Part shown: piece by piece, positions 39,908-48,077 of the stretch | Position numbering within the stretch: position 1 is the stretch's first letter | Layout of the letters: every line of letters starts with the position of its first letter | NCBI RefSeq assembly: GCF_011064615.1 | Contig: NZ_JAALJH010000061.1 | Span: 1-58,931, forward strand | Source: Aquisphaera insulae | GTDB lineage: Bacteria; Planctomycetota; Planctomycetia; Isosphaerales; Isosphaeraceae | Reading direction: 5' to 3' | DNA: 58,931 bases | Position numbers and translations under genes: made by a program | Notes under the pieces: generated by a model | The model's database searches: none | The model's input: only the letters and a program-made list of their open reading frames with translations | Told to the model about the DNA's origin: nothing

Positions 39908-41998
39908 TCACTCCGCGTCGGTGACCTCCGGCACGGCCTCGAACGGGTCGGCCCTCTTGCCGCCGGCACGCCGTGCTTCGGTCCCGGGCAGGATCTCGAA
40001 CCGGGGGTCGAACTCGACCATGAGCGCGGCGAGCTTCGCCAGGACGCCGAGGTCCCCCTCGGCCTTCGCCGTGCCGTCCTTGAGCTGAGCCTGAATCGGC
40101 TTCTGGCCGGTCATCGCCCGTTCCAGATCCGTGCGGTTGATGGTCAGGGTGAGGTCCGGCTTGTCGGCGAGGAAGCCGGGGAGGTTCGTGAGCGTGGCGT
40201 TTTCCAGCTCGACGACGAACTTCTCTCCGTTGTCGGGCGTGATCAGGTTGATCGTGAACCGCAGGCCCTCGGCGCTGCGGGGGTCCATGCGGATCCCCAG
40301 GAAGTCGAGGAACAACTCCGTGGTCATGGCCCGGATCACGTCGGGCCCGGTCGACTTGGGCGCGGCGCCCTGCGGGATGCCCGACCTCAGCTCATAGGCG
40401 CCGGCCAGGAAGCTGTTGCGCAGGCCCGGGTTCTCCTGCTGGTAGCCGATCTGCTCGAAGACGTCGGCGAGCAGCTCCTTCGCCTCCCGGTTCTCTGGCT
40501 CGGCATGGACCAGCTTGTCGAGGATCTCGGTCGCAAGCAGGTACTTCCCCTCGTCGTGGAGTTGCCGGGCCCGGGCGAGGATCTTGGCCGCACCGCCCAT
40601 CATCTCGACGTACAGCGGCGCCGAGTCGCCCGGCGAGAGTGGGATCAGGGTGGCCGGGTTGCAGTCCCACCAGCCGAGGTAGCGGTTGATCACCCCGCGT
40701 GCGTTGTGCTGCACCGAACCGTGATAGCCCCGGCAATCCCACCTCTGCTGGAGGCTCTTCGGGAGCTGGAAGACGTTGTGGATCTCGCTGATCGTCGTGC
40801 CCTGGTTCGCCAGGTGCAGGACCTGGTTGTTGAAGTTCGCGTAGAGGTCGCGCTGGCCGCGGAGGATCTCCTGGACGCGATCGTTCCCCCACCGCGGCCA
40901 GTGGTGCGAGGCGAACAGGACCTCCGCCTCGCGCCCGAAGCGGTAGAGCGCCTCGTTGATGGATTTCGACCAGTTCAGGGAGTCGCGGACGAGCGCCCCG
41001 CGGAGCGTGTAGATGTTGTGCAGGCTGGCGACGACGTTCTCCGCCATCCAGAGGGCCTTCATCTCGGGGAGATACGTGTTCATCTCCGAGGGGGCCTCGG
41101 TGTTCGGCGTGTTCTGGAAGATCATCCGGACGCCGTCGACCTCGATCTCCTCGATGTCCTTCTCGACGATCCGCGTCGGCGCGATCAGGCCCACATTCCC
41201 CTTGGCCACGCCGTGCCCGAGCCCCTGGGTGACGAACCCGTAAGGATTGACGGGGAGCAGGAGCCCGTACTGGTAGAACATCCGCCGGTTCATCGCGTTG
41301 CCGGCGTAGACGTTCTCGGAAACCGCATATTCCATGAAGCCGCGAGGGGCCAGGATCTGGACCTTGCCGGCGCGGACGTCCGCCTCGTCGACCACGCCCC
41401 GCACGCCCCCCCAGTGGTCGCCGTGCGAGTGGGAGTAGATGACCGTCGTGAGCGGCAGGCCCTTGCCGACGTGCTCCTGGAAGAGCTTCCACGCCGCCCG
41501 CATCGTCTCCGCGGCGACCAGCGGGTCGAACAGGATCCAGCCCGCCTTGCCCCGCACGAAGGTCGCCTGCGTCAGGTCGAACCCCCGCACCTGGTAGATG
41601 CCCGGGATGACCTCGTAGAGGCCGTAGTTGTTGTTCAACCGGGCGATCCGGTGGAGCGAGGGGTGGATGCTGTCGAATTCCTCCTTTCGGTCGAGGAACC
41701 GGTACTTCTCCATGTCCCAGGCAACGTTGCCGGCGTCGGCCTTGATCTGCATCTCCTTCATCGGGGCGATCAGGCCACGCTCCTGCTCCTCGAAGTCGCG
41801 GGCGTCGCCGAAGGGGAGCTCGGCCCTGGCCTTGCGGAGGACTTCCTTGGTGAACTCGGAAGGAGCCTTGCCCTTGGGATCGAAATGGCCCGCCACCGAC
41901 GCGGCCGATGCCGCCCGAGCCGGACCGGACTCCTGCATCAGGTGCGCCGCCACGGCGAACGCGGGTAGCGATTTGACAAACTCACGCCTGGTGGCCAT
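39908..41998 (-). CDS. Alkyl/aryl sulfatase, SdsA-type metallo-beta-lactamase fold (696 aa)
   Basis: Exported enzyme that removes sulfate from alkyl sulfates. The N-terminus MATRREFVKSLPAFAVAAHL is a twin-arginine-like signal. The zinc site is VIYSHSHGDHWGGVRG (H190, H192, D194, H195), preceded by GWILFDPLVAAET. Later come MNTYLPEMKALWMAENVVAS, FASHHWPRWGN and WDCNPATLIPLSP, all typical of SdsA1/BDS1 enzymes. The middle third is the helical dimerisation domain (KILARARQLHDEGKYLLATE), and the last ~120 residues are an SCP2-like lipid-binding domain (NLITPDNGEKFVVELENATL). Length is normal. It is divergent from an AraC regulator at 42276, which may control it. Confidence 0.93.
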   Translation of the reverse strand: MATRREFVKSLPAFAVAAHLMQESGPARAASAASVAGHFDPKGKAPSEFTKEVLRKARAELPFGDARDFEEQERGLIAPMKEMQIKADAGNVAWDMEKYRFLDRKEEFDSIHPSLHRIARLNNNYGLYEVIPGIYQVRGFDLTQATFVRGKAGWILFDPLVAAETMRAAWKLFQEHVGKGLPLTTVIYSHSHGDHWGGVRGVVDEADVRAGKVQILAPRGFMEYAVSENVYAGNAMNRRMFYQYGLLLPVNPYGFVTQGLGHGVAKGNVGLIAPTRIVEKDIEEIEVDGVRMIFQNTPNTEAPSEMNTYLPEMKALWMAENVVASLHNIYTLRGALVRDSLNWSKSINEALYRFGREAEVLFASHHWPRWGNDRVQEILRGQRDLYANFNNQVLHLANQGTTISEIHNVFQLPKSLQQRWDCRGYHGSVQHNARGVINRYLGWWDCNPATLIPLSPGDSAPLYVEMMGGAAKILARARQLHDEGKYLLATEILDKLVHAEPENREAKELLADVFEQIGYQQENPGLRNSFLAGAYELRSGIPQGAAPKSTGPDVIRAMTTELFLDFLGIRMDPRSAEGLRFTINLITPDNGEKFVVELENATLTNLPGFLADKPDLTLTINRTDLERAMTGQKPIQAQLKDGTAKAEGDLGVLAKLAALMVEFDPRFEILPGTEARRAGGKRADPFEAVPEVTDAE

Positions 41999-42275
41999 GC
42001 TCAGCTCCTGATGATGTCGAGGATCGGGCCTGCGACGAAGCGGAGCGAATTCGCCCGATTCTCGACGACACGTTGATCGATCCGGGGAGGCGGCCGGACG
42101 GGGCCGCTCGCCGAGGCTTCGCGCGTCATGGGCGGTGAGCCGAATGGCGCCGGGGCGTCCGGCTCGATCGCAAAAAGCCCCAAATTATCTCAGTCTGCAA
42201 GATTGTGTACCGCAAGACCAGGAAGTGCAATCGACCCGACGCCCGCGTCGCACCGGTCGTCTGAGGGACCCGACG
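41999..42275. promoter_or_regulatory. Divergent region between alkyl sulfatase and AraC regulator
   Basis: This 277-bp stretch should contain the promoters for both genes. An AT-richer segment lies around 42175-42230. No perfect palindrome stands out. Confidence 0.4.
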
Positions 42276-43268
42276 ATGAGCAGCGACGGCCCCAGCCTGG
42301 CGGGTGCGAGTGATCCGGCGCGGCCCATGGTCCGGGCCGTGGAGACCGACGACCTCGACGAGATCCGCCAGGCCTTCGTCCGCTGGGACCAGCGGCTCGA
42401 GCAGCTCGAAGGCGGACCATTCCGCGGCGGCCTGCGGCTGGTCGACTTGGGCGGTGTCCAGCTCCTGGCGGTCCGATCGGCCCGCGTCGTCCGGGCTCGC
42501 GGGGCGCGCCCGGACGGTTCCTGCGTGTTCTCGACCGTGACCGACCGGAACGCCGGCTCCTCCTGGCGCGGGCGCACCCTCGGCACCGGCATGGTCAACG
42601 TCATCGCGCCGGACTCGGAGATGGATCACCGCACCTGCTCCAACTATCAGAACGTCTCGATCGTGGTCCAGATCGGCCTGCTGGAGTGGACCGCCGCCGC
42701 CCTGATCGGCGTGGGGCTCGATCGGATCCTCTGCGGCGATCGCGCCCTGGCGATCGGCTCCCGGGACGCCGACGAGCTGTCCCAGAGGCTGCACACGACC
42801 CTGCTCGCCCTCTCCACACCTCCGGACGGCAAGGGGACCGAGGCGAAGCCCCTCGTGAACCCCGACGACCTCGTCGTGCTCCTGCTGGACACGCTGACGG
42901 CGGGCCGCGTGGTCGATCCCTTCCGGACGACGACCGGCCAGCGGCTCGCCGCCGTCAGGAAGGTCGAGGAATACGTCCGGGCCTTCCCGGATCGTCGCCC
43001 CGGAGTCCTGGAATTGTGCAAGCTTGCGGGCGTGAGCAAGCGGACGCTCCACTACGCGTTCCTGGAAGCGACCGGGTGCACGCCCAAGGACTTCATCAAG
43101 GCGATCAAGCTGAACGCGGCACGCCGTGCTCTCCGGACGATCGGCCCGGGCGCGGGCCACGTCGAGCAGGTCGCCCGGCGCTACGGCTTCCACCGCCCCG
43201 GCAACTTCGCCAGCGACTTCCGCCGCCTCTTCGGCGAGCTGCCATCAGAATTCATCCGAAAGCCCTGA
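42276..43268 (+). CDS. AraC-family transcriptional regulator (330 aa)
   Basis: C-terminal AraC-type DNA-binding region (about 240-330): VLELCKLAGVSKRTLHYAFL, then EATGCTPKDFIKAIKLNAAR, and VEQVARRYGFHRPGNFASDF followed by RRLFGELPSEF. The N-terminal ~200 residues form a sensor similar to EutR-type regulators (VSIVVQIGLLEW is part of it). The ATG at 42276 follows GAGGG; the frame stays open further upstream without homology. It is transcribed away from the alkyl sulfatase gene with 277 bp between, suggesting that it senses a sulfatase-related compound, but this is inference from position only. Confidence 0.9.
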   Translation: MSSDGPSLAGASDPARPMVRAVETDDLDEIRQAFVRWDQRLEQLEGGPFRGGLRLVDLGGVQLLAVRSARVVRARGARPDGSCVFSTVTDRNAGSSWRGRTLGTGMVNVIAPDSEMDHRTCSNYQNVSIVVQIGLLEWTAAALIGVGLDRILCGDRALAIGSRDADELSQRLHTTLLALSTPPDGKGTEAKPLVNPDDLVVLLLDTLTAGRVVDPFRTTTGQRLAAVRKVEEYVRAFPDRRPGVLELCKLAGVSKRTLHYAFLEATGCTPKDFIKAIKLNAARRALRTIGPGAGHVEQVARRYGFHRPGNFASDFRRLFGELPSEFIRKP

Positions 43269-44208
43269 GCATCGACCGCCCACCGCAAATTGGCTTCGAT
43301 CGTCGCGCGGCCTGTTCCGAAAATTGTCCGCAAGTCCTTTTCCTGTTTCACCTTGGATGCGGTTTTTTGATTGCCGGGACGGGATTGTCGCAAACGGCGG
43401 GGGGTTTAGGACGCGGAGAGATTGACAGATGGCACTGGGTGGCCGTGGTGGGACACCACGGGGGGCAGGCCGAGTGGGTGGACTGGCTCTTCACCAAGGC
43501 TGAGGCGGTCCCGTGGTATTCCACCACGGCCACCCGGAGGGTCTGCGTCGGAGCAAAGGCTGTCAACGTCCGCCATTGCGTATTGCGACAATCCCGCCAG
43601 GACGCCCCCGCCCTGTCCATAACGGTGGGCCCTGTTTTCTTGCAGGTGTTGAGAGTGTTCGGGTGGCGTGGTGGGACACTCCGGGATCGCCCGAAAATTG
43701 GCTTCGATCGTCGCGCAGCCTGGGTCTGGTTTTCTTCCATAAGTTGATGTGGATAAAGAACTTAAATTTGGATCTTCGGTTGGCTTTGCCCCCCTCTTCC
43801 CCGGTCGCAACGGCGGCCGGGGTTCCGGCCTTGGAGAGGAATCTGTCCAGGTCCATGGACCGCCCTCCGCGGTGTTTCACCACGGCCACCGGCAGCCAAC
43901 GGCCAGGCTCTCCATGCTCCGGAGCCCGTCGCTCGAGCCATCCCCATCGCCTTGCCGACCTGATCCCGCTCAACATGGCAAGTCGTTCCGGATTGAGGAA
44001 GGATGGCAAACGGCCGGATCGGCACGCAGGAGCCCTCCATGAAGAGAAGTGCGCTACGTTTCGCCATTTTCGACGCTCGGCTCCCGGCCTTTTTCCGCTG
44101 CCCCGACGTAAGCCGCCTGCCCCAATCGCCTTCTGTTGACGTGATGGCGGACGATTTGTCGGAGGCCTGGTTTCAGAATCCTGCTCGTCCCGGTTTCGCT
44201 CGTCCGGC
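43269..44208. repeat. 940-bp gene-free stretch of degenerate repeats
   Basis: No supported gene. Four related units occur: 43438-43460 (GTGGCCGTGGTGGGACACCA), an inverted one near 43512-43533, a third near 43669-43692, and an inverted fourth near 43871-43895. Each contains a small palindrome such as CGTGGTG-GGA-CACCACG. The first and fourth remain similar for about 65 bp and could encode VAVV(G/K)H(H/R)GG, as if they were remnants of a repeated coding element. A 20-bp sequence ATTGGCTTCGATCGTCGCGC occurs twice, at about 43290 and 43695. The base composition is uneven with AT-rich patches. The stretch looks like a site of repeated insertion and decay. Confidence 0.65.
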
Positions 44209-44733
44209 TCAGGGCTCCTGGGGGCTGGTCGCTCCGAACGCCTCGTGAAAGTGGACCTTCCCCTTCGGCATGGGCCCGTCGAAGGCCAGGGCGAAGAAGA
44301 ACTCCGGCGGTACGTCGTCGTAGCCCAGGCCCGCCGGGTTTTCGAAGCCGAATCGGCCGTAGTAGCCGGGATGTCCCACCAGGCAGCAGCCCCGGGCCTT
44401 CCGGGCTTTCAGCCGGGCGAGTCCTTCGCGGATCAACGCCGAGCCGATGCCCTGCCCCTGGCAGTCCGGCAGGACGGAAACCGGGCCCAGCCCGTACCAG
44501 CCGGGGGTGTCGTCCGAGATGGTCACCGGCGAGAAGGCAATGTGCCCCGCGACCCGGCCGTCCCTCTCCGCGACCAGCGACACCGCAAGGGCACCCGCCG
44601 CGCGCAGGGCCTCGATGATGAACGGCTCCGTATGGCTGCTGATGTCCAGGGATCGGAAGGCCTCGACGGTCACCGTTTCGATCGCGAGGGCGTCCCGCTC
44701 GGTCTCGTCGCGGATGACGATAAGAGTGCTCAT
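44209..44733 (-). CDS. GNAT-family N-acetyltransferase, YhbS-like (174 aa)
   Basis: The acetyl-CoA-binding motif is VSVLPDCQGQGIGSALIREG (Q/R-x-x-G-x-G/A), preceded by AERDGRVAGHIAFSPVTISD and followed by CCLVGHPGYYGRFGFENPAG, the pattern of YhbS-type acetyltransferases. Substrate unknown. The ATG at 44733 has GAGGGA upstream. It follows the ABC transporter operon on the same strand but is separated from it by a hairpin at 44792-44813, so it is probably transcribed separately or at lower level. Confidence 0.88.
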   Translation of the reverse strand: MSTLIVIRDETERDALAIETVTVEAFRSLDISSHTEPFIIEALRAAGALAVSLVAERDGRVAGHIAFSPVTISDDTPGWYGLGPVSVLPDCQGQGIGSALIREGLARLKARKARGCCLVGHPGYYGRFGFENPAGLGYDDVPPEFFFALAFDGPMPKGKVHFHEAFGATSPQEP

Positions 44734-44791
44734 GGTTCCCTCGCTTTGATTCCGACGACCCGAGTGCATTGTCAGTGGCTTTGAACCCGGG

Positions 44792-44813
44792 GGACAGACA
44801 TTCCCGTCTGTCC
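44792..44813 (-). terminator. Hairpin after the ABC transporter operon
   Basis: GGACAGAC-ATTCCC-GTCTGTCC is a perfect 8-bp stem with a 6-nt loop, 31 bp after the stop of the fused transporter gene and ahead of the GNAT gene. It may terminate the egt-transporter transcript. Confidence 0.6.
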
Positions 44814-44844
44814 TGAATCCCGAATTCCGAGTGTTGACCGAGCA

Positions 44845-46356
44845 CTACCGTGGCGGTGAGGAGGCTCGTTCGACGAGGCTGAACAGGGCTTCGATGGCCA
44901 TGGCCATGAGGGCGGCGGGGATGGCACCTTCGAGCATGAGGGGGACGTCGAACTTGTCGATGCCGCGGAGGATGGGGCGGCCGTAGCCGCCGGCGCCGAT
45001 GAAGCCGCCCAGGGTGGCCGTGCCGACGTTGATCACCGCGGCGGTGCGCACGCCGGCGAGGATCGTCGGGGCGGCCAGGGGGATCTCGACGAGCCGCAAG
45101 ACGGCCCCGGGGGGCAGGCCGAGGGCCTGGGCGGATTCTCGGAGCGACCGGGGAATCCCCGTCAATCCGGCGTGCGTGTTCCGGACGATCGGCAGCAGGC
45201 TGTAGAGCGTCAGCGCGGCGATGGCCGGCGGGGCACCCGTCCCTCGCCCGATCAGCCACATCATCAGGGGGATCATGAAGAGCAGGAGCGCCAGCGACGG
45301 GATCGTCTGCAGGAGCCCGACGACCGCCAGGACGATCCGCCCCAGCCCCGGCCGCCGGGCCGCCACGATCCCGAGCGGCACGGCGAGGAAGATCGCCGCC
45401 AGCAGGGAGGGGACGACCAGCAGCAGGTGCTCACCCGTCGTCGTCAGGAGCCGGCCGGGGAGGCTCCCCTCGATCGGGCCGGCGTGCAATCCCAGCGAGG
45501 ATTGCAGGAATTGTGCGGCCACCTCGCCCTCGTCGCGCTTCTCCCCCTGCACGGCGGCGTTCAGAGTCTGCATCTGGGCTTCGGTGATGCGTCCTTCGAG
45601 CCGAAGCAGGCTCGCCACCACATCGGGCCGGCGCTCCGCGAGCTGGGCGCGATACAGCCAGACCGCCTCATATTTGGGGAAGAAATCCCGGTCGTCCGGC
45701 AGGACCAGGAGGTCGTACTGGGCGATCTCGCCGTCGGTGGTGTAGACCTCGGTCACGTCGAGCGCCCCCTCCACCACCGCGCGATAGGCGAGCGTGTGAT
45801 TCATCCCCTGCACGTTGGTCTGGGGCAGCCCGTAGTGGGCCTTCACGCCGGGCCATCCGTCGGGCCTGTCCAGGAACTCGTGGATGAAGCCGCAGCGGAG
45901 GTCCGGGTGGTCGCGCAGGTCCGAGGTCTTGGTGATCCCGCGCGCGGCCGCCACGTCCTTCCGCATGCCGAGCGCGTAGTTGTTGCGGAATCCCAGCGAC
46001 TTGCTGATCCGCACGCCGTCGGCGGCGAGCGCCGCCGCGAGGTCCGGCGGGTCGGCCTTGAGGATCTGCCGCGTGATCGTGCCCGTGTACTCGACATACG
46101 CGTCGACATCCCCCTGCCTGAGCGCCAGCCAGAGGGCCGGCGTGCCGCCGAGGTCGTCCCGGCGGGCCGATGCCCCCGCGGCGCGTGCCAGGGCCACGCC
46201 CATCTCCGAGAGGATGACGGACTCGGTGAACTTCTTGGCCCCGATCACCACGGGCTTCTCGCCGGGCCCGCAGCCGAACCCCGTCGCCAGGATGGCGACG
46301 AGGAGGCCCCGCGCGAATGCACGCGGCGGGGCGAGGCGAGTCCGGGGCCCGATCAT
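44845..46356 (-). CDS. Glycine-betaine-type ABC transporter, binding domain fused to permease (503 aa)
   Basis: After a signal/anchor (about 10-29: PRAFARGLLVAILATGFGCG), residues about 33-300 are an OpuAC/ProX-like binding domain: VVIGAKKFTESVILSEMGVA, GDVDAYVEYTGTITRQIL, RNNYALGMRKDVAAARGI and VTEVYTTDGEIAQYDLLVLP. Residues about 305-503 are a ProW/OpuBB-like permease with 5-6 helices: LLVVPSLLAAIFLAVPLGIV, QTIPSLALLLFMIPLMMWLI, LYSLLPIVRNTHAGLTGIP and SAQALGLPPGAVLRLVEIPL (EAA-type loop). Known fusions in this family usually have the permease first. The start overlaps the ATPase stop by 4 bp. Placed 15 bp plus one gene after egtBD, ergothioneine is a likely ligand, by analogy with EgtUV; betaine or choline cannot be excluded. 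Confidence 0.88.
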   Translation of the reverse strand: MIGPRTRLAPPRAFARGLLVAILATGFGCGPGEKPVVIGAKKFTESVILSEMGVALARAAGASARRDDLGGTPALWLALRQGDVDAYVEYTGTITRQILKADPPDLAAALAADGVRISKSLGFRNNYALGMRKDVAAARGITKTSDLRDHPDLRCGFIHEFLDRPDGWPGVKAHYGLPQTNVQGMNHTLAYRAVVEGALDVTEVYTTDGEIAQYDLLVLPDDRDFFPKYEAVWLYRAQLAERRPDVVASLLRLEGRITEAQMQTLNAAVQGEKRDEGEVAAQFLQSSLGLHAGPIEGSLPGRLLTTTGEHLLLVVPSLLAAIFLAVPLGIVAARRPGLGRIVLAVVGLLQTIPSLALLLFMIPLMMWLIGRGTGAPPAIAALTLYSLLPIVRNTHAGLTGIPRSLRESAQALGLPPGAVLRLVEIPLAAPTILAGVRTAAVINVGTATLGGFIGAGGYGRPILRGIDKFDVPLMLEGAIPAALMAMAIEALFSLVERASSPPR

Positions 46357-47090
46357 GCGAGCACCTCCGGCCCGCGCTGGGCCTGGATGAAACGGGTGAC
46401 GAAGGGGTCCGCCGGCCGATGCCAGAGGTCCGCCGGCGTCCCCTCCTGGATGATCCGGCCGTCGCGCAGGAGGACGATCCGATCGGCGAAGAATGTCGCC
46501 TCGCCCAGGTCGTGCGTCACCAGGACGACCGTCTTGCCCAGGTCGCGGAAGATGTCGCGGAGCTCGTCCTGGAGCTCGGCGCGGACCAGCGGGTCGAGCG
46601 CACCGAGAGGCTCGTCCAGGAGGAGCGCATCCGGCTCGAGCATCAGGGCTCGCATCAGGCCCACGCGCTGACGCTGGCCGCCGGAAAGCTCGCCCGGGTG
46701 GCGATCGAGGCCGTCGACCGGGAAGCGAGTGAGCGCGGCCAGCTCGTCGATCCGGGCGGCGATGGCCTTCGGGTCTCGCCCCAGGTAGCGGGCCATGAGC
46801 GCGATGTTCCCGCGCGCGGTGAGGTGCGGGAACAGCCCGCCGTCCTGGATGACGTATCCGACCCGGAGCCGGATCGCGGGCGCGGATTCGCGCGTGACCG
46901 GCACGCCGTCGAAGCGGACCTCCCCCGCATGGGGGCCGGCCAGGCCGATCAGCAGCCGCAGGAGCGTCGACTTGCCGCAGCCGCTCGGCCCGATCAGGGC
47001 CGTCGTGCGGCCGACGGGCGTCTCGAGCGAGATCGGCCCGAGGGCCGTCCGGCCGCCGTAGGACTTCTCGACGTCGCGGAGTGAGAACAT
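46353..47090 (-). CDS. Glycine-betaine-type ABC transporter ATPase (245 aa)
   Basis: Complete ABC ATPase: Walker A GPSGCGKST, Q loop VIQDGGLFPHLTARGNIALM, signature LSGGQRQRVGLMRALML, Walker B ALLLDEPLGALDPL and H loop LVTHDLGEATFFADRI. It belongs to the OpuBA/ProV branch but ends soon after the ATPase with no CBS osmosensing domain, so it is probably not an osmolality-gated importer. It lies 15 bp downstream of egtD and overlaps the fused binding-permease gene by 4 bp, indicating a single operon. Confidence 0.9.
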   Translation of the reverse strand: MFSLRDVEKSYGGRTALGPISLETPVGRTTALIGPSGCGKSTLLRLLIGLAGPHAGEVRFDGVPVTRESAPAIRLRVGYVIQDGGLFPHLTARGNIALMARYLGRDPKAIAARIDELAALTRFPVDGLDRHPGELSGGQRQRVGLMRALMLEPDALLLDEPLGALDPLVRAELQDELRDIFRDLGKTVVLVTHDLGEATFFADRIVLLRDGRIIQEGTPADLWHRPADPFVTRFIQAQRGPEVLA

Positions 47091-47105
47091 CAGGGGGCCA
47101 CTCCG

Positions 47106-48077
47106 TCACTCCTCCTCCGAACGATCCAGGCCGGTCGCGGTCAGGTAGAGGACCGCGAAGTAGCCCCGATCGTCCGTCCAGCGCTCCTCCAGCCGGAGCC
47201 CGCAATCCAGGGCCCGGGCCGCCAGCTCGTCGACGTCGTACTTGTAGGAGTTCTCGGTGTGGATCGTCTCGCCGGCCCGGAAGTCGAACGTGCTCGAACC
47301 GACCCGGACCTGGCGGGCGGCGTCGCTCACGAGGTGCATCTCGATGCGGGACTGGGCGGCGTCGTAGAACGCCAGGTGGCGGAACGAGGAGGCGCGGAAA
47401 TTCCCGCCCAGCTCGCGGTCGATTCGCACCAGCAGGTTGCGATTGAACTCCGCCGTCACCCCCGCCGAATCGTTGTAGGCCCGCTCGAGGATGTTCACGT
47501 CCTTGCGCAGGTCGACTCCCAGCAGGAGCCCGCCGCCGGGGCCGACGAGCCGGGCGATCCGGCGCAACAGGGCGTCGGCCTCGGGGGGGTCGAAATTGCC
47601 GATCGTCGAGCCGGGGAAGTAGGCCACGCGACGCTCCGCCCGGCCGTCCGGGACGTCGAAGGGCGCCGTGAAATCGGCGACGACGGGCTCGACGTCCAGG
47701 GTCGGATAATCGGCGGCCAGCGCGGCGGCGGCCTCGCGGAGGTGGGCCCCGGAGACGTCCACCGGCACGTAGCCCTCCGGGTCTTCGAGATGGTCGAGCA
47801 GGAGCCGCACCTTGGTGGGCGTCCCGGCCCCCAGCTCGATCAACTGGCACCTCGGGCCGCACCGGGCGGCCATCGCGGGGGCGTGAGTCCGCATGACCTT
47901 CAGCTCGGTCCGGGTCGGGTAGTACTCGGGCAACCTGGTGATGCGGTCGAACAGCCGCGAGCCGGCGGCGTCGTAGAAGTACTTGGAAGGCAGCCGCTTC
48001 CGCGCCAGCGATAGGCCGGAGATCACGTCGGACCGGAAGCGACGGTCCGGGCCCGCCGCGAGTCGGGTGTTCGTCAT
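47106..48077 (-). CDS. egtD: L-histidine N-alpha-methyltransferase EgtD (323 aa)
   Basis: EgtD trimethylates histidine to hercynine with three SAM molecules, the first step of ergothioneine synthesis. Recognisable motifs are GLSLARKRLPSKYFYDAAGS, LPEYYPTRTELKVM, QLIELGAGTPTKVRLLLDHL (SAM site), YVPVDVSGAHLREAAAAL, VAYFPGSTIGNFDPPEA and LLLGVDLRKDVNILERAYND, followed by SAGVTAEFNRNLLVRIDREL. Length matches the family. The ATG at 48077 overlaps the egtB stop by 4 bp; the in-frame extension upstream lies inside egtB and is rejected. Cytoplasmic. Confidence 0.95.
   Translation of the reverse strand: MTNTRLAAGPDRRFRSDVISGLSLARKRLPSKYFYDAAGSRLFDRITRLPEYYPTRTELKVMRTHAPAMAARCGPRCQLIELGAGTPTKVRLLLDHLEDPEGYVPVDVSGAHLREAAAALAADYPTLDVEPVVADFTAPFDVPDGRAERRVAYFPGSTIGNFDPPEADALLRRIARLVGPGGGLLLGVDLRKDVNILERAYNDSAGVTAEFNRNLLVRIDRELGGNFRASSFRHLAFYDAAQSRIEMHLVSDAARQVRVGSSTFDFRAGETIHTENSYKYDVDELAARALDCGLRLEERWTDDRGYFAVLYLTATGLDRSEEE

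Noticed and set aside
43563..44009. 148-codon minus-strand frame in the repeat-rich region
   Set aside because: It has no ribosome-binding site or known domain; part of it is the repeat unit translated. Treated as repeat remnant, not a gene.
44054..45259. 401-codon minus-strand frame across the GNAT gene and transporter 3' end
   Set aside because: It overlaps two recognised genes on the same strand in another frame and has Arg/Pro/Gly-rich noise composition.
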